In this document: piece by piece, positions 8,444 through 16,841 of the stretch | Layout: every line of letters begins with the position of its first letter | Numbering within the stretch: the first letter of the stretch is position 1 | Assembly: GCA_017463585.1 (NCBI GenBank) | Contig: JAFTOX010000004.1 | Span: forward strand, 62,001 to 126,000 | Length of the DNA stretch: 64,000 bases | Reading direction: 5' to 3' | Origin: Rikenellaceae bacterium | GTDB lineage: Bacteria > Bacteroidota > Bacteroidia > Bacteroidales > Rikenellaceae | The notes under the pieces: generated by a model | What the model saw: only the letters and a program-made list of their open reading frames with translations | What the model was told of the DNA's origin: nothing | The model's database searches: none | Position numbers and translations under genes: made by a program

Positions 8444-8905
8444 ATGGACGCACTGATCGAATTTTTTGTCGAGTGGGGCTACGTGGGGCTATTTTTGTCG
8501 GCCTTCGTGGCGGGTAGCGTCGTGCCATTCAGCTCGGAGGCGGTGATGGTCGTGCTCATCGAGATGGGGTTGAACGAGTGGGGTTGCCTGGCGGCGGCGA
8601 CGGCGGGAAATACCCTTGGCGGAATGACCTGTTATTGGATCGGAATGGCGGGTCGGCGCGAGTGGGTGACGCGCTACCTGCGTGTGAGTGACGAGAAATT
8701 GGCACGTGCCGAACGCTTTTTGGCGGGTCGGGGTGCGGTGATGGGATTCTTTGCGTTCCTGCCCTACGTGGGCGAGGCGATTGCGGTGGTGTTGGGTCTT
8801 ATGCGCAGTAATATGTTGTTGACATTCACGTCGATGACCCTCGGCAAAGCCCTCCGCTACGCCGCAATCTTAGGCCTCTTCGAGGGTATCACGGCGATAT
8901 TCTAA
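8444..8905 (+). CDS. DedA/YqaA-like inner-membrane protein
   Basis: A 153-residue multi-pass membrane protein of the DedA/SNARE-associated superfamily. The short length and the GNTLGGMTCYWIG motif fit the YqaA branch. Helices are visible at about residues 10-45, 45-65 and 100-148. The conserved glycine-rich loop (AATAGNTLGG) and the FFAFLPYVGEAIAVVLGLMR segment are typical re-entrant regions of the family, whose characterised members move phospholipid carriers across the membrane. It lies 57 bp after batB and may be read from the same transcript. A composite hairpin element begins 3 bp after its stop codon. The family is clear; the transported lipid is unknown. Confidence 0.82.
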   Translation: MDALIEFFVEWGYVGLFLSAFVAGSVVPFSSEAVMVVLIEMGLNEWGCLAAATAGNTLGGMTCYWIGMAGRREWVTRYLRVSDEKLARAERFLAGRGAVMGFFAFLPYVGEAIAVVLGLMRSNMLLTFTSMTLGKALRYAAILGLFEGITAIF

Positions 8906-8908
8906 ATT

Positions 8909-9220
8909 CCCGCCATATGGGCGGGTTTTGCTTTTTTCGGTTTTGCAAATCATATTCAGTTTGCAAAACCAGCAACCTCCTTGCATACCTGCCCCTTGCG
9001 GTTTTTTTGCCATATGGGCGGGTTTTACTGTTTTCGGTTTGTTTTCAAAATACGCACGCGGTGGCGTGGGGCGGCGCGACTGAAAGTCGCGGGCGCCACC
9101 GCGTGTGTCGATTTCGTAGAAATCGCCAAAGCGCAATTCAAGATTAATCCTGCTACGCAGGCTTTTCCTCCTTTGCGCCTCAGCTGAGTTAGAGCTTGCT
9201 CGACCCCGCGAAGGTGCGTG
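8909..9220 (-). repeat. Composite hairpin element B (reverse orientation)
   Basis: The convergent spacer between the dedA-like gene and kdsC is almost entirely repeat. Two CATATG-module copies (8909-8925 and 9009-9023) frame about 115 bp homologous to 2199-2317. The bulged hairpin has outer arms 9056-9066 and 9094-9104 (ACGCGGTGGCG), an inner CGCGACT-TTC-AGTCGCG read on the minus strand, and a G-rich bulge on this strand (C-rich on the other). Its short hairpin is at 9109-9125. A further module with several small palindromes follows (AATCCTGC, CTCAGCTGAG, GAGCTTGCTC; 9146-9215). About 200 bp (9011-9217) are an almost exact inverted copy of 20186-20406. Confidence 0.85.
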
Positions 9221-9258
9221 TCACTTGTCGTATGAATTCTTATTTTATTAATAAATAA

Positions 9259-9292
9259 GTACAAAAAGGCCTCGCTTTTTGAGCGAGGCTAT
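9259..9292 (-). terminator. Intrinsic terminator after kdsC
   Basis: On the minus strand AGCCTCGCT pairs with AGCGAGGC around a short A-rich loop and is followed by TTTTTGTAC. It lies about 40 bp past the kdsC stop. Confidence 0.85.
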
Positions 9293-9328
9293 AATCGTGG
9301 ATTGTGAATTGCGCCTTGGCGCCTCGCT

Positions 9329-9868
9329 CTACGCCGAGGTCACATCGCCGGCGACGCCTTCGCAGTTTTTCGCCCAGCAATCTTGGGCGCGCAGGGTCTG
9401 TTCGATGATGTCGCGTACGCAGCCTCGTCCGCCCGCGAATTCCGACACGTAGCGTGCCGCCTCGATCACCTCCGAGCAGGCGTCGGCGGGTGCCACGGGG
9501 ATCCCCACGGCGCGCATACACTCCAAGTCGGGAATGTCGTCGCCCATATAGATCACCTCCGACGGATCCAACCCTTCGTCCTTCATAAATCGTTCAAGCT
9601 CAGCGATTTTGTCGGTGCAGCCGTCGATGAAACGGGTCACTTTGTAGTAGGCAAAACGGCGTCGCAGCAGCTCGCCTCGACCGCCCGTGATGATACAAAC
9701 TTTGTAACCCATTCGGTTGGCGTAGACCAGTGCGTAGCCGTCCTTGGCGTTGTATTTGCGAATGAAATCACCGTCGGGCAGCGGCATAATTCCGCCGTCG
9801 GTGAACACGCCATCGACATCGAATACGAACGCCTTGACGCGTGCAATGTCCTCTTTGAAATTTCCCAT
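9329..9868 (-). CDS. kdsC: KDO-8-phosphate phosphatase KdsC (HAD family)
   Basis: A 179-residue HAD-superfamily phosphatase without a cap domain, as in KdsC. It removes phosphate from 3-deoxy-D-manno-octulosonate 8-phosphate in the lipopolysaccharide KDO pathway. Motif I is FDVDGVFTDG (nucleophile in D-V-D), motif II is ITGGRG, the conserved lysine lies in CTDKIAEL and motif IV is MGDDIPD. These match the C1-type KdsC tetramer family. It lies 9 bp after the BrkB-type gene on the same strand, so it is the distal gene of a run starting at comEC. A terminator follows at 9259-9292. Confidence 0.92.
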   Translation of the reverse strand: MGNFKEDIARVKAFVFDVDGVFTDGGIMPLPDGDFIRKYNAKDGYALVYANRMGYKVCIITGGRGELLRRRFAYYKVTRFIDGCTDKIAELERFMKDEGLDPSEVIYMGDDIPDLECMRAVGIPVAPADACSEVIEAARYVSEFAGGRGCVRDIIEQTLRAQDCWAKNCEGVAGDVTSA

Positions 9869-9877
9869 ATATTTAAG

Positions 9878-11179
9878 CTATTTAATTTCGGTAAATCGTT
9901 GGTTTTTAGCCGATTTGAACACCTCGTCGGTGATCTCGTCGAGCAGTTCCGACACACGTCGCACCTCGTCGCTTTCGAGGATTTCGACGCCCTGTTCGCC
10001 GTGTTGTTCGACGGTCGTGATGACGTCGTAGAGCGAGAGGTTGTGGACATCTTTTGCGGGTGCGTAGTAGGCCACTTTATCGTTTTCGTCGCCCTTGATT
10101 TGGAGGATCAAACCTGCCTGTTCGAGCTCAAAAATGACGTCGCGGACGATTCGCACGGGCAGTTTCAGGCGGTGGCTGATCTGCTCCGACGAGACGGGAC
10201 CCTGCTCCGAGGTGAACGAGCGCGAGATGACTAACATCGTGGCTAACATCACTTTACGGCGGTTGTCGTGGCTTATTCGGAGAGATTCGCGTTCTTGTTC
10301 GAACTTCGAAATATTTTGGTAGGCGAATGCCAACTCGCCGCCGAAGAGCACAATCTGCCAGCTCGTTTGCAGCCAGATGAGGAACAGCGGTAGCGCAGCA
10401 AAACTACCGTAAATCGCATTGTATGAGCTCATTGCCGATTGCAGATAGACGTACACCCATTGGAACAGCAGGAACGACGTACCGCTCACAAGGGAGGCGG
10501 TCAGGGCGCTTGTGAATCGCACTTTGGTGTTCGGCAGCACGATGTAGACGAAGGTGAACATTATCCAGATCAGCACGAGCGACACCGCATTTGACCAGAT
10601 GTGATAGAACGTCGAGTCGTTGATTCCGAGCCATTGGTGGAGGTAGTGAGCCACGGCGTTCGACGACACCCACAACACGGGAACTATCACAACCACAGCG
10701 ATATAGTCGCAAAATTGGCGGGCGAAACCGCGCGAGCGTTTGACCTCCCAGATGTTGTTGAAGGCCGCCTCGATCGACGAGAAAACCTGCATCACCGCCC
10801 AAAACAGAGCCAGCACGCTGAACGTTGCGAGCAGACCTCCGCGCGTACGTGCGAGAGCGTTGTTGGCGAATCCGACGATGTAGTTGATAAATTCGGGGAA
10901 CTGCGGCAGCGCATTGTGGAGCTCGCGGGTGAGGTTTTCGGCCATTCCGAAGCCCTTCATCACCGCGAAAATGATCGCCGCCAGCGGCACAATCGCCATC
11001 AGCGTGTAGAAGGTGAGCGAGGCCGAGCGGGTCAGCGTATCGTGCTCGATCACCCCGCGCGCGGTGTAGTAGATCAGCTTGTACTGACGCAGCGCCCAAC
11101 GCAGCAGGCGGCTGTGAACCTCCTCCTCGCGCAGACGAAAAATGCCGTCCGTCAGAAAGTGTAACAATCTCTTTATCAT
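9878..11179 (-). CDS. YihY/BrkB-family inner-membrane protein
   Basis: A 433-residue protein; I chose ATG 11179 because it overlaps the TGA of the upstream methyltransferase (ATGA junction) and a longer reading would add 21 residues inside that gene. Six hydrophobic segments span about residues 35-300. They include LTFYTLMAIVPLAAIIFAVM and WLQTSWQIVLFGGELAFAYQ, both diagnostic of YihY/BrkB proteins. The C-terminal 120 residues are soluble and look like a winged-helix-type domain (SSEQISHRLKLPVRIVRDVI), an arrangement common in Bacteroidota members. These proteins were once annotated as ribonuclease BN in error. The transport role is not established. Confidence 0.87.
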   Translation of the reverse strand: MIKRLLHFLTDGIFRLREEEVHSRLLRWALRQYKLIYYTARGVIEHDTLTRSASLTFYTLMAIVPLAAIIFAVMKGFGMAENLTRELHNALPQFPEFINYIVGFANNALARTRGGLLATFSVLALFWAVMQVFSSIEAAFNNIWEVKRSRGFARQFCDYIAVVVIVPVLWVSSNAVAHYLHQWLGINDSTFYHIWSNAVSLVLIWIMFTFVYIVLPNTKVRFTSALTASLVSGTSFLLFQWVYVYLQSAMSSYNAIYGSFAALPLFLIWLQTSWQIVLFGGELAFAYQNISKFEQERESLRISHDNRRKVMLATMLVISRSFTSEQGPVSSEQISHRLKLPVRIVRDVIFELEQAGLILQIKGDENDKVAYYAPAKDVHNLSLYDVITTVEQHGEQGVEILESDEVRRVSELLDEITDEVFKSAKNQRFTEIK

Positions 11180-12366
11180 TGTGTTGTGAGTTCTTTCAGT
11201 TCCAATGCCCACACCGCACCGCCGCACTCGGTGAATGCCCACAGAGCGTCGCCGCCCTCGCTGACGCCCAAGCGTCGGCAGATCTCCGACGACGAGAGTG
11301 CGAGGTCGCGTTTGAGTGCCGTGAGTCGACGTATCGAACGACGTGCCAAATCGCGTTTCAGCTGTTTGGGTGCGAATGGTTGTGCCGTAACTATCTCATA
11401 CACACGTGCTAACGCTACGCCTTCGGGTCGTTCGCTGGTTAGGTAGAATCCGTCGGCCGTGCACGCCTGCGCCGTGGGTGCGACCTCGGCGAAGTGGGTC
11501 GAGCAGAGGCGAGCTTTGCGTAGCGCCACGTCGGGCGAGAGCAGGTAGCGCGCCGCGAGCGGGTCGGTGGCCAGCGTCGGAGCTACGAGAGTGCCGCTCG
11601 TGCAGCTATATTCGCCAACGCCTATTGCAGTGGCAGTCAGTGTGTTATGATCGAACGCGCGATCCCATTCGGCTATGACCTCCTTGCATTCGCCCGCCAG
11701 CGAAACCACCTCGACACGGCACTGCGAGCCGAACATTCGCTCGGCCTCGGCAACATCGAACAAAGGCGAATTTTTGATCACCACACGTGGCGCAAGTTGT
11801 TGAAGGCGAGGCATTAACGCCACTACATCGGGCGAGCAGCACTCCAACAACACCTGTCGTCGTCCGTTGGCCGAACGACGGTCGGGATCGGCATAAATCT
11901 GGTCGAACGTGCCCTCGTTGGCTGCCGCCACAACCTCCTCGGCCGAGCCGCAAACGACCTCGATGTTGGTGGCTCCGAGGCGTCGGAAATTCTCGCGCGC
12001 AATGGCCGCCAGCACCTCGTCGCGCTCGACGGTCGTCACCCTCTCGAAGCGCTTCGAAAGATACAGTGCATCGACACCCAAGCCACAAGTAAGGTCAAGA
12101 CAATGAGCACCTTTGCCACGTTTGTGTGCGGCTGTTTCCTCGCTCGACGACTGCTCGAAAGCGCGTTGCGGAATCACACACCGCGCGGCAAAATACGAGG
12201 GCAACTTGCGTCGTGCACGCTGCAAATATTTGACCGCCGAAGCCACCACCGACGCCGACGGCACCGACCGATCGAGCGCCACCCGCAACGGATCACGCTC
12301 CAAATTGGCCTCGATTGCCGCCTGCACCTCGTCGCGCAGCAATATGTCAAGTTCGTCGTAAGTCAT
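11176..12366 (-). CDS. Class I SAM-dependent methyltransferase (THUMP-like, PG_1098 family)
   Basis: A 396-residue protein with an N-terminal helical region and a Rossmann methyltransferase core. The SAM-binding motif is LDLTCGLGVDALYLS (near residue 95). The acidic loop is TTVERDE and motif IV reads IYADPDRR, the DPPR/DPDR type seen in RNA/DNA base methyltransferases. The C-terminal third matches the THUMP-like extension of the family found across Bacteroidota. The target is unknown and is probably an RNA. It is translationally coupled on both sides: its ATG overlaps the comEC TGA, and its TGA overlaps the BrkB-type ATG. A perfect TATCTTTG lies 12 bp upstream inside comEC. Confidence 0.85.
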   Translation of the reverse strand: MTYDELDILLRDEVQAAIEANLERDPLRVALDRSVPSASVVASAVKYLQRARRKLPSYFAARCVIPQRAFEQSSSEETAAHKRGKGAHCLDLTCGLGVDALYLSKRFERVTTVERDEVLAAIARENFRRLGATNIEVVCGSAEEVVAAANEGTFDQIYADPDRRSANGRRQVLLECCSPDVVALMPRLQQLAPRVVIKNSPLFDVAEAERMFGSQCRVEVVSLAGECKEVIAEWDRAFDHNTLTATAIGVGEYSCTSGTLVAPTLATDPLAARYLLSPDVALRKARLCSTHFAEVAPTAQACTADGFYLTSERPEGVALARVYEIVTAQPFAPKQLKRDLARRSIRRLTALKRDLALSSSEICRRLGVSEGGDALWAFTECGGAVWALELKELTTQ

Positions 12367-13847
12367 AGTCGATTACAAAGATAGCGATTTTTTCGGGTTT
12401 TTCGTCGTATGAGCTCGGTAATAGCTACGGCGACCGCATAAATTGCAGCGACCTGCCAGCTGTCGAGCCTCACTTCGGTGCTCGCCCAATCGAGTTGCGA
12501 GGCGATGGCGACGCACCGATTTTCGGCCTCGGCAAATGCACCCGCCGCCCACGCGACCCAATGCCACGACGAGGGCAGAATCATCGCTGCAACCGACAGA
12601 GTCACAAGCCCATAGCCCAACGCCACGACCAGCGGATTGAGCACCACACCCACCACCGCCACACGTCCAAACCAATAGGCAACGAGGGGTGCGGTTGCCA
12701 GCGTGCAGACCACGCCGACGAGGATCGTCGAGAGGAGCGTGTTGAGAGTGTGCGAGCGGGTATAAATTTGTTTGTAAATCGGTGCAACCCAATAGATTAT
12801 GGCTGCGACGGCGGCGGTCGAAAGTTGAAAACTGACATCGAGCACCACGCTCGGTCGCACGGCGATCATCACCATCGCCACGGTCGCGAGCACGTTGGCC
12901 GAACGATAGCTCGATGCACTCGCCATTGCAATCTGTAACGCGCTGAACATCAGCGCTGCACGCACCACGCTCACCGCCAAACCCGTCACGGCGGCATAGG
13001 CCCAAATCACCACTATGACCGCCACGTTGAGCATCTGAATTCCTCGCCCGAAGAGGGTCAGCCAGCGCAACAAAAAGTTCGCCAGCACGAAGATAATCGC
13101 CACGTGCAGACCCGATACCGCCAGCAGATGAGCCGACCCGCTCCGTGTGTAAGCCTCGCGCAGAGGTGCGCTCATCGTTGCCCGCGAACCCGTTGCAATG
13201 GCGGTGCAAAGTGCCAACTGATCTCCTTGTAACTGAGTCGCTTGCAGGCGTTCGACACCCCAATTTTGCAACTTTCGTGAAGCGGTTCGCAGCGCCCCTC
13301 CCACGCCCAGATCGGCGAGTGGCGTCGAGCGGTGAATCGACACCCGCCCCACATACCCGCGCGAGCGCATCAACCGCACATAACTATTGGTACTATCGGC
13401 GAGCGGACGCACCATTGCGTGAATTGCAATACGTTGATTTGGTGCGAGTTGCATTGTCGAATCGAGATTGACGACCACCCTCCAACGTGTGTCGTGCCAC
13501 ACGCTGTCGCCCTCCTTGCGGAACGCGCGGAGCGTTGCCGACGAACGTTGCCACGCACTTCTATCGATTGTGTTGTCGTCGATGGTCATCATCATCGTAA
13601 GTGGCTCATTGAGTGTGGGTTGCGCTCCTCGTTGCTCGGTACGTGCGAGCACCACACCCGCCATTGCGAATGCAACCAGCAGAGTCAGCTCGGCCGAGCG
13701 CTGATGACCGAGCGAAACGATGTAAAATGCTATTAGACAAACGATTGCGCACCACACGGGGACATCGACCCACAGTCCCAAAACCACACCCGCCGTCATC
13801 GCCACGAGCAGGATCAACATCGGTGGGCGCGAGGGTCGAGGTTTCAT
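12363..13847 (-). CDS. comEC: ComEC/Rec2-type DNA uptake channel, short form
   Basis: A 494-residue polytopic membrane protein. It has an N-terminal DUF4131 region (residues about 8-170 with two early helices), then the competence domain marked by GSAHLLAVSGLHVAIIF (near residue 235) and many helices to residue 480. In full-length ComEC (about 750 residues) a metallo-beta-lactamase domain follows. Here the protein ends after the channel, as in many Bacteroidota. It would form the inner-membrane pore for single-stranded DNA import. The ATG is 96 bp downstream of the xer stop, and the stop overlaps the methyltransferase start. Confidence 0.88.
   Translation of the reverse strand: MKPRPSRPPMLILLVAMTAGVVLGLWVDVPVWCAIVCLIAFYIVSLGHQRSAELTLLVAFAMAGVVLARTEQRGAQPTLNEPLTMMMTIDDNTIDRSAWQRSSATLRAFRKEGDSVWHDTRWRVVVNLDSTMQLAPNQRIAIHAMVRPLADSTNSYVRLMRSRGYVGRVSIHRSTPLADLGVGGALRTASRKLQNWGVERLQATQLQGDQLALCTAIATGSRATMSAPLREAYTRSGSAHLLAVSGLHVAIIFVLANFLLRWLTLFGRGIQMLNVAVIVVIWAYAAVTGLAVSVVRAALMFSALQIAMASASSYRSANVLATVAMVMIAVRPSVVLDVSFQLSTAAVAAIIYWVAPIYKQIYTRSHTLNTLLSTILVGVVCTLATAPLVAYWFGRVAVVGVVLNPLVVALGYGLVTLSVAAMILPSSWHWVAWAAGAFAEAENRCVAIASQLDWASTEVRLDSWQVAAIYAVAVAITELIRRKTRKNRYLCNRL
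12377..12384 (-). promoter_or_regulatory. Possible internal -7 box before the methyltransferase gene
   Basis: The minus strand reads TATCTTTG within the last codons of comEC, about 10 bp before the methyltransferase ATG at 12366. The very short leader makes a true promoter possible but uncertain. Confidence 0.35.
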
Positions 13848-13943
13848 CGTTCGGGAGCGTTTGTGAGTTTGAGATTTTGGGGCGTTTTCGGGGCGTTGAA
13901 AACGTGTTTGTAAGCGTATTCTGAGAGCGTTCGTGCGCCCTTA

Positions 13944-14855
13944 TCAGATATCGAGATGATCCTCGACCGCACGTCGTAAGTGGCTGAGGTCGAGGTGAGT
14001 ATAGATTTCGGTCGTCGTGATGTCGCTATGTCCGAGCAGCACCTGCACCTGTCGAATGTCGGCACCGCCCGCAAGCAGGTGCGTCGCAAAGCTGTGGCGG
14101 AACGAGTGCGGGCTGACCGTCTTGTCGATCCCTGCCGCCGCAACCGCCTGACGCACAAGCGTAAAGATCATCACACGTGTGAGTTTTGCGCCTCGACGAT
14201 TGAGGAAAATGACGTTGGCACTTTCGCGGTCGGCAGGCGTCATCGCCAATCGGTCGGGCAGATACGCCTCCAAGCGTTGGCGTGCCATATCTCCCAGTGG
14301 CACAAAGCGTTGCTTGTCGCCCTTGCCCACCACGCGCACCAAATTCTCCTCTAAATCGAGGTCTTCGAAACGCAGTTCGACCAGCTCCGACACGCGCAGT
14401 CCGCAACTGTACAACATCTCGATGATGGCTCGATTTCGCACGCCGAGAGCGGTGGTCGGATCGATCGCCTCGATGATCGAATCGACCTCCGTAACCGACA
14501 GAACATCAGGCAGATGTTGTCCGACTTTGGGCGCTTCGATAGCGTCGACGGGCGAGCTTTCGATGCGGTCGATGAGCATCATAAACCCGAACAGACTGCG
14601 CAACGAACTGAGCACACGTGCCTGCGACCGCTTCTCCAACCCTCGATCGAAGAGCTCGGCCAGGTGCGCCTCGATCACCTCGGAGGTCACACGTGTAGGT
14701 GTAATCGGCTCGTTGAGCGACGAACAATAGGTTGCAAAACGCTCAGCGTCACGCATATAAGCCTCGACCGTATTTTTCGACAACCGTTTCTCGACGGCGA
14801 CATAGGTGCGGAATCGACTTAAAATTTCCTTCCAACTTTTGCTGTAATCTGCCAT
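13944..14855 (-). CDS. xerD: Xer-family tyrosine recombinase
   Basis: A 303-residue site-specific recombinase of the XerC/XerD type, which resolves chromosome dimers at dif. The N-terminal SAM-like core-binding domain covers residues 5-95 (RLSKNTVEAYMRDAERFATY). The catalytic domain shows all the expected residues: R in YSCGLRVSEL, K in VGKGDKQR, H-x-x-R in HSFRHSFATHLL, H in LLGHSDI and the nucleophile in EIYTHLD. Length and the intact tetrad argue for the housekeeping recombinase rather than a phage integrase. XerC versus XerD cannot be settled by eye, and the symbol is a best guess. It is divergent from prmA. Confidence 0.88.
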   Translation of the reverse strand: MADYSKSWKEILSRFRTYVAVEKRLSKNTVEAYMRDAERFATYCSSLNEPITPTRVTSEVIEAHLAELFDRGLEKRSQARVLSSLRSLFGFMMLIDRIESSPVDAIEAPKVGQHLPDVLSVTEVDSIIEAIDPTTALGVRNRAIIEMLYSCGLRVSELVELRFEDLDLEENLVRVVGKGDKQRFVPLGDMARQRLEAYLPDRLAMTPADRESANVIFLNRRGAKLTRVMIFTLVRQAVAAAGIDKTVSPHSFRHSFATHLLAGGADIRQVQVLLGHSDITTTEIYTHLDLSHLRRAVEDHLDI

Positions 14856-14863
14856 AAAACCAT

Positions 14864-14871
14864 TAACTTTG
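14864..14871 (+). promoter_or_regulatory. -7 box for prmA-recO
   Basis: TAACTTTG, 61 bp upstream of the prmA ATG at 14932 in the divergent spacer with xerD. On the other strand TATCTTCG (14907-14914), one mismatch from consensus, may serve xerD. Confidence 0.5.
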
Positions 14872-14931
14872 AGGTCGGAAAGCGCACAACGCGCTCAGTC
14901 ACAATGCGAAGATACTAAAAATTTATTAAAT

Positions 14932-15762
14932 ATGGACTACGTAGAACTCAATATTCCCTGCACGTCGGCCGAGCAGTCGGAGATTTTGGTTGCCGAGCTG
15001 GCCGAGTGGCCCTTCGAGAGCTTCGAAAACGAGGGCAAGTCGCTCAAAGCATACATTCAACGCGAGCGTTTGGTCGATTGTATGGGCGAGGTTGACGCTC
15101 TGCTGGCCTCGTATGGCGTCGAGGGCGCACGCTACATCGAGATCGAAACGCAGAATTGGAACGCGCTGTGGGAGAGCAACTTCACCCCCGTCGATGTCGA
15201 GGGTAAAATCCTGATTCGTGCGCCGTTCCACCCCGCACAACCCGACTACCAGCTCGAAGTGGTCATTATGCCCAAGATGTCGTTCGGCACGGGTCACCAC
15301 GCCACGACCTACCTGATGAGCCGCGAGATGATCGGACGCGATTATACGGGTCGCGTGGGTCTTGATATGGGCAGCGGCACGGGCGTGCTGGCGATCATCG
15401 CAGCCAAGTTCGGCGCCGAGCGTGTCGATGCGGTCGATATCGACGATTGGGCCTACGAGAACTGCATCGAGAACATCGCTCAGAATGGTGTTTCGGACCG
15501 CATTGTGCCGATTTTGGGCGACGCCTCGGCCATCGAGGGCAAGCAGTACGACTTCATTTTGGCCAATATCAACCGCAATATTCTCATCGCCGATATGCCT
15601 CGCTACGCCGCAACTTTGCGCTCGGGCGGCGAGCTGTATATGAGTGGAATCCTCGAACGCGATGTCGAGGACGTGCGTCTGCGAGCAGCCGAATTTGGTA
15701 TCGAGATGGACGGTGCACGCTTCCGAAATGGTTGGGCAGTAATGCGTTGCGTGAAACGATAA
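14932..15762 (+). CDS. prmA: Ribosomal protein L11 methyltransferase PrmA
   Basis: A 276-residue SAM-dependent methyltransferase. I placed the start at ATG 14932 (MDYVELNIPC); a longer frame from 14869 would overlap the promoter box and has no homologous content. The N-terminal domain contains NWNALWESNFTPVDV, a PrmA signature. The catalytic domain has FGTGHHATTYLM, the SAM motif DMGSGTGVLAI, the acidic DAVDIDDWA and the active motif LANINRNIL, all typical of the family. PrmA trimethylates lysines of L11 in the cytoplasm. recO starts 20 bp downstream, so the two form a bicistronic unit. Confidence 0.94.
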   Translation: MDYVELNIPCTSAEQSEILVAELAEWPFESFENEGKSLKAYIQRERLVDCMGEVDALLASYGVEGARYIEIETQNWNALWESNFTPVDVEGKILIRAPFHPAQPDYQLEVVIMPKMSFGTGHHATTYLMSREMIGRDYTGRVGLDMGSGTGVLAIIAAKFGAERVDAVDIDDWAYENCIENIAQNGVSDRIVPILGDASAIEGKQYDFILANINRNILIADMPRYAATLRSGGELYMSGILERDVEDVRLRAAEFGIEMDGARFRNGWAVMRCVKR

Positions 15763-15782
15763 ATCATTGATATTCAGCCTCG

Positions 15783-16508
15783 ATGAAGAGCTACAAGACG
15801 CGCGGCATTGTGCTCCACACGGTGCGCTACGGCGAGAAATCGGTCGTGGCCTACCTGCTCACGGACACGCTCGGACGGCAGACCTATATGGTCGGTGGCG
15901 TCGGTTCGGGCAAGGGTCGCAGCAACAAGATGGCGCTGCTGCAACCGATGTTCCCGCTGTCGATCGAGGGTTTGGAGTCGCCCCGCACCGAGATGCATCG
16001 CTTTCGCGAGGCGGTGCTGGCTTTTCCGTTGCAGTCGATGCCCTTCGACGTGCGAAAATCGACCATTGCGATGTTTATGGCCGAGGTCATCTATCGGCTG
16101 ATCAAGGAGTCCGAGCCCAACTCGCCGCTGTTCGATTTCGTGTGGCATTCGGTCGAGGCGCTCGATACGATCGAGGAGGGCGTGGCCAATTTTCACCTGT
16201 GGTTTATGGTCGGGCTGAGCCGATTTTTGGGATTTTTCCCGGGTAACGAGTACCGCGAAGGGAGCTATTTCGATATCCGCGAGGGCATCTATCTCACGAC
16301 GCCGCCACTGCACGGAGTGGCTATGAATCAGGCAAATGCACGGCTGTTCAATCAGTTTGTCGAGTGCGAAGTTGGGGAGCTGGCGACCATCGGTCTGAAC
16401 CGCACGGCACGTGTCGAGTTTCTGAATTCGATGCTCGTCTACTTCGGCTACCACCTCGATGCAATCCACCGCGTCCGCTCGGTCGAGATCCTGCGCGAGG
16501 TGTTCTGA
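15783..16508 (+). CDS. recO: DNA repair protein RecO
   Basis: A 241-residue RecO, which loads RecA on gapped DNA with RecR. The N-terminal OB fold begins KSYKTRGIVLHTVRYGEKSVV and continues with the basic loop GSGKGRSNKMALLQP. The rest is the helical RecO_C domain. The zinc-finger cysteines found in some RecO proteins are absent, which is usual in Bacteroidota. It follows prmA by 20 bp. A good terminator lies at 16559-16588. The family assignment is based on length, N-terminal motif and fold pattern. Confidence 0.9.
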   Translation: MKSYKTRGIVLHTVRYGEKSVVAYLLTDTLGRQTYMVGGVGSGKGRSNKMALLQPMFPLSIEGLESPRTEMHRFREAVLAFPLQSMPFDVRKSTIAMFMAEVIYRLIKESEPNSPLFDFVWHSVEALDTIEEGVANFHLWFMVGLSRFLGFFPGNEYREGSYFDIREGIYLTTPPLHGVAMNQANARLFNQFVECEVGELATIGLNRTARVEFLNSMLVYFGYHLDAIHRVRSVEILREVF

Positions 16509-16558
16509 GTTTCAGCGGTTTCAGGCGGTTTCAGGAGGCAAAGCGCAGTTCAAAATTA

Positions 16559-16588
16559 TAGCCACGCTTTTCGAAGCGTGGCTTTTTT
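16559..16588 (+). terminator. Intrinsic terminator after recO (GCCACG-stem type)
   Basis: AGCCACGCTT-TTCG-AAGCGTGGCT followed by TTTTT. It has the same stem family as the terminators near 20540, 22215, 26770, 43310 and 49108. Confidence 0.9.
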
Positions 16589-16631
16589 CTTTTTAGTTAA
16601 TACTTATAATAATAAAATAAGAAGAAGTATC

Positions 16632-16825
16632 CACGCTTTTTTCAAAAAGCGTGTCATCATTGGCGACACGCACCTTCGTGGGCTGGGGCGGTCGCCCAAA
16701 GGGCGAGCCCACGAAGGTGTGACAAAATCGAAGATTTTGCCAATTAATTTTGAATATTGATTTTATCTTTTCTTCTTTTAATTAAAACAAAGTAAAAACA
16801 GCAAAACCCGCCCATATGGCGGGAA
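16632..16825 (-). repeat. Composite hairpin element C (nested or hybrid)
   Basis: A short hairpin of the CACGCTTTT type (16632-16653) is followed by only the first 12 nt of the TCATCATTGGCG arm. It then passes directly into a complete reverse-orientation bulged hairpin. Outer arms are 16671-16684 and 16706-16719 (CACCTTCGTGGGCT, all 14 pairs), inner hairpin 16693-16705 (CGCCC-AAA-GGGCG) and the G-rich bulge GGGGCGGT 16685-16692. Its own short hairpin is 16721-16741. A CATATG-module end lies at 16805-16823. It fills the convergent recO/yifB spacer together with the terminator at 16559. Confidence 0.85.
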
Positions 16826-16841
16826 TTGTGAATCACCAACC

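Noticed and set aside
8870..9264. Open frames of 68-88 codons in and around the hairpin repeats (also 2044-2422, 20109-20522, 43376-43589, 49134-49703)
   Set aside because: They simply translate the repeats; the same peptide strings recur at every copy in either orientation, and they lack start context or coding character.
11180..11242. Longer N-terminus for the BrkB-type protein
   Set aside because: The extra 21 codons lie inside the methyltransferase gene, and the ATGA overlap at 11179 gives a natural start.
16665..16741. Integron attC site
   Set aside because: The bulged hairpin recalls attC folding, but the R/L boxes with GTTRRRY and the small extrahelical bases are absent, there is no integron integrase, and the elements do not alternate with promoterless cassettes in one direction.
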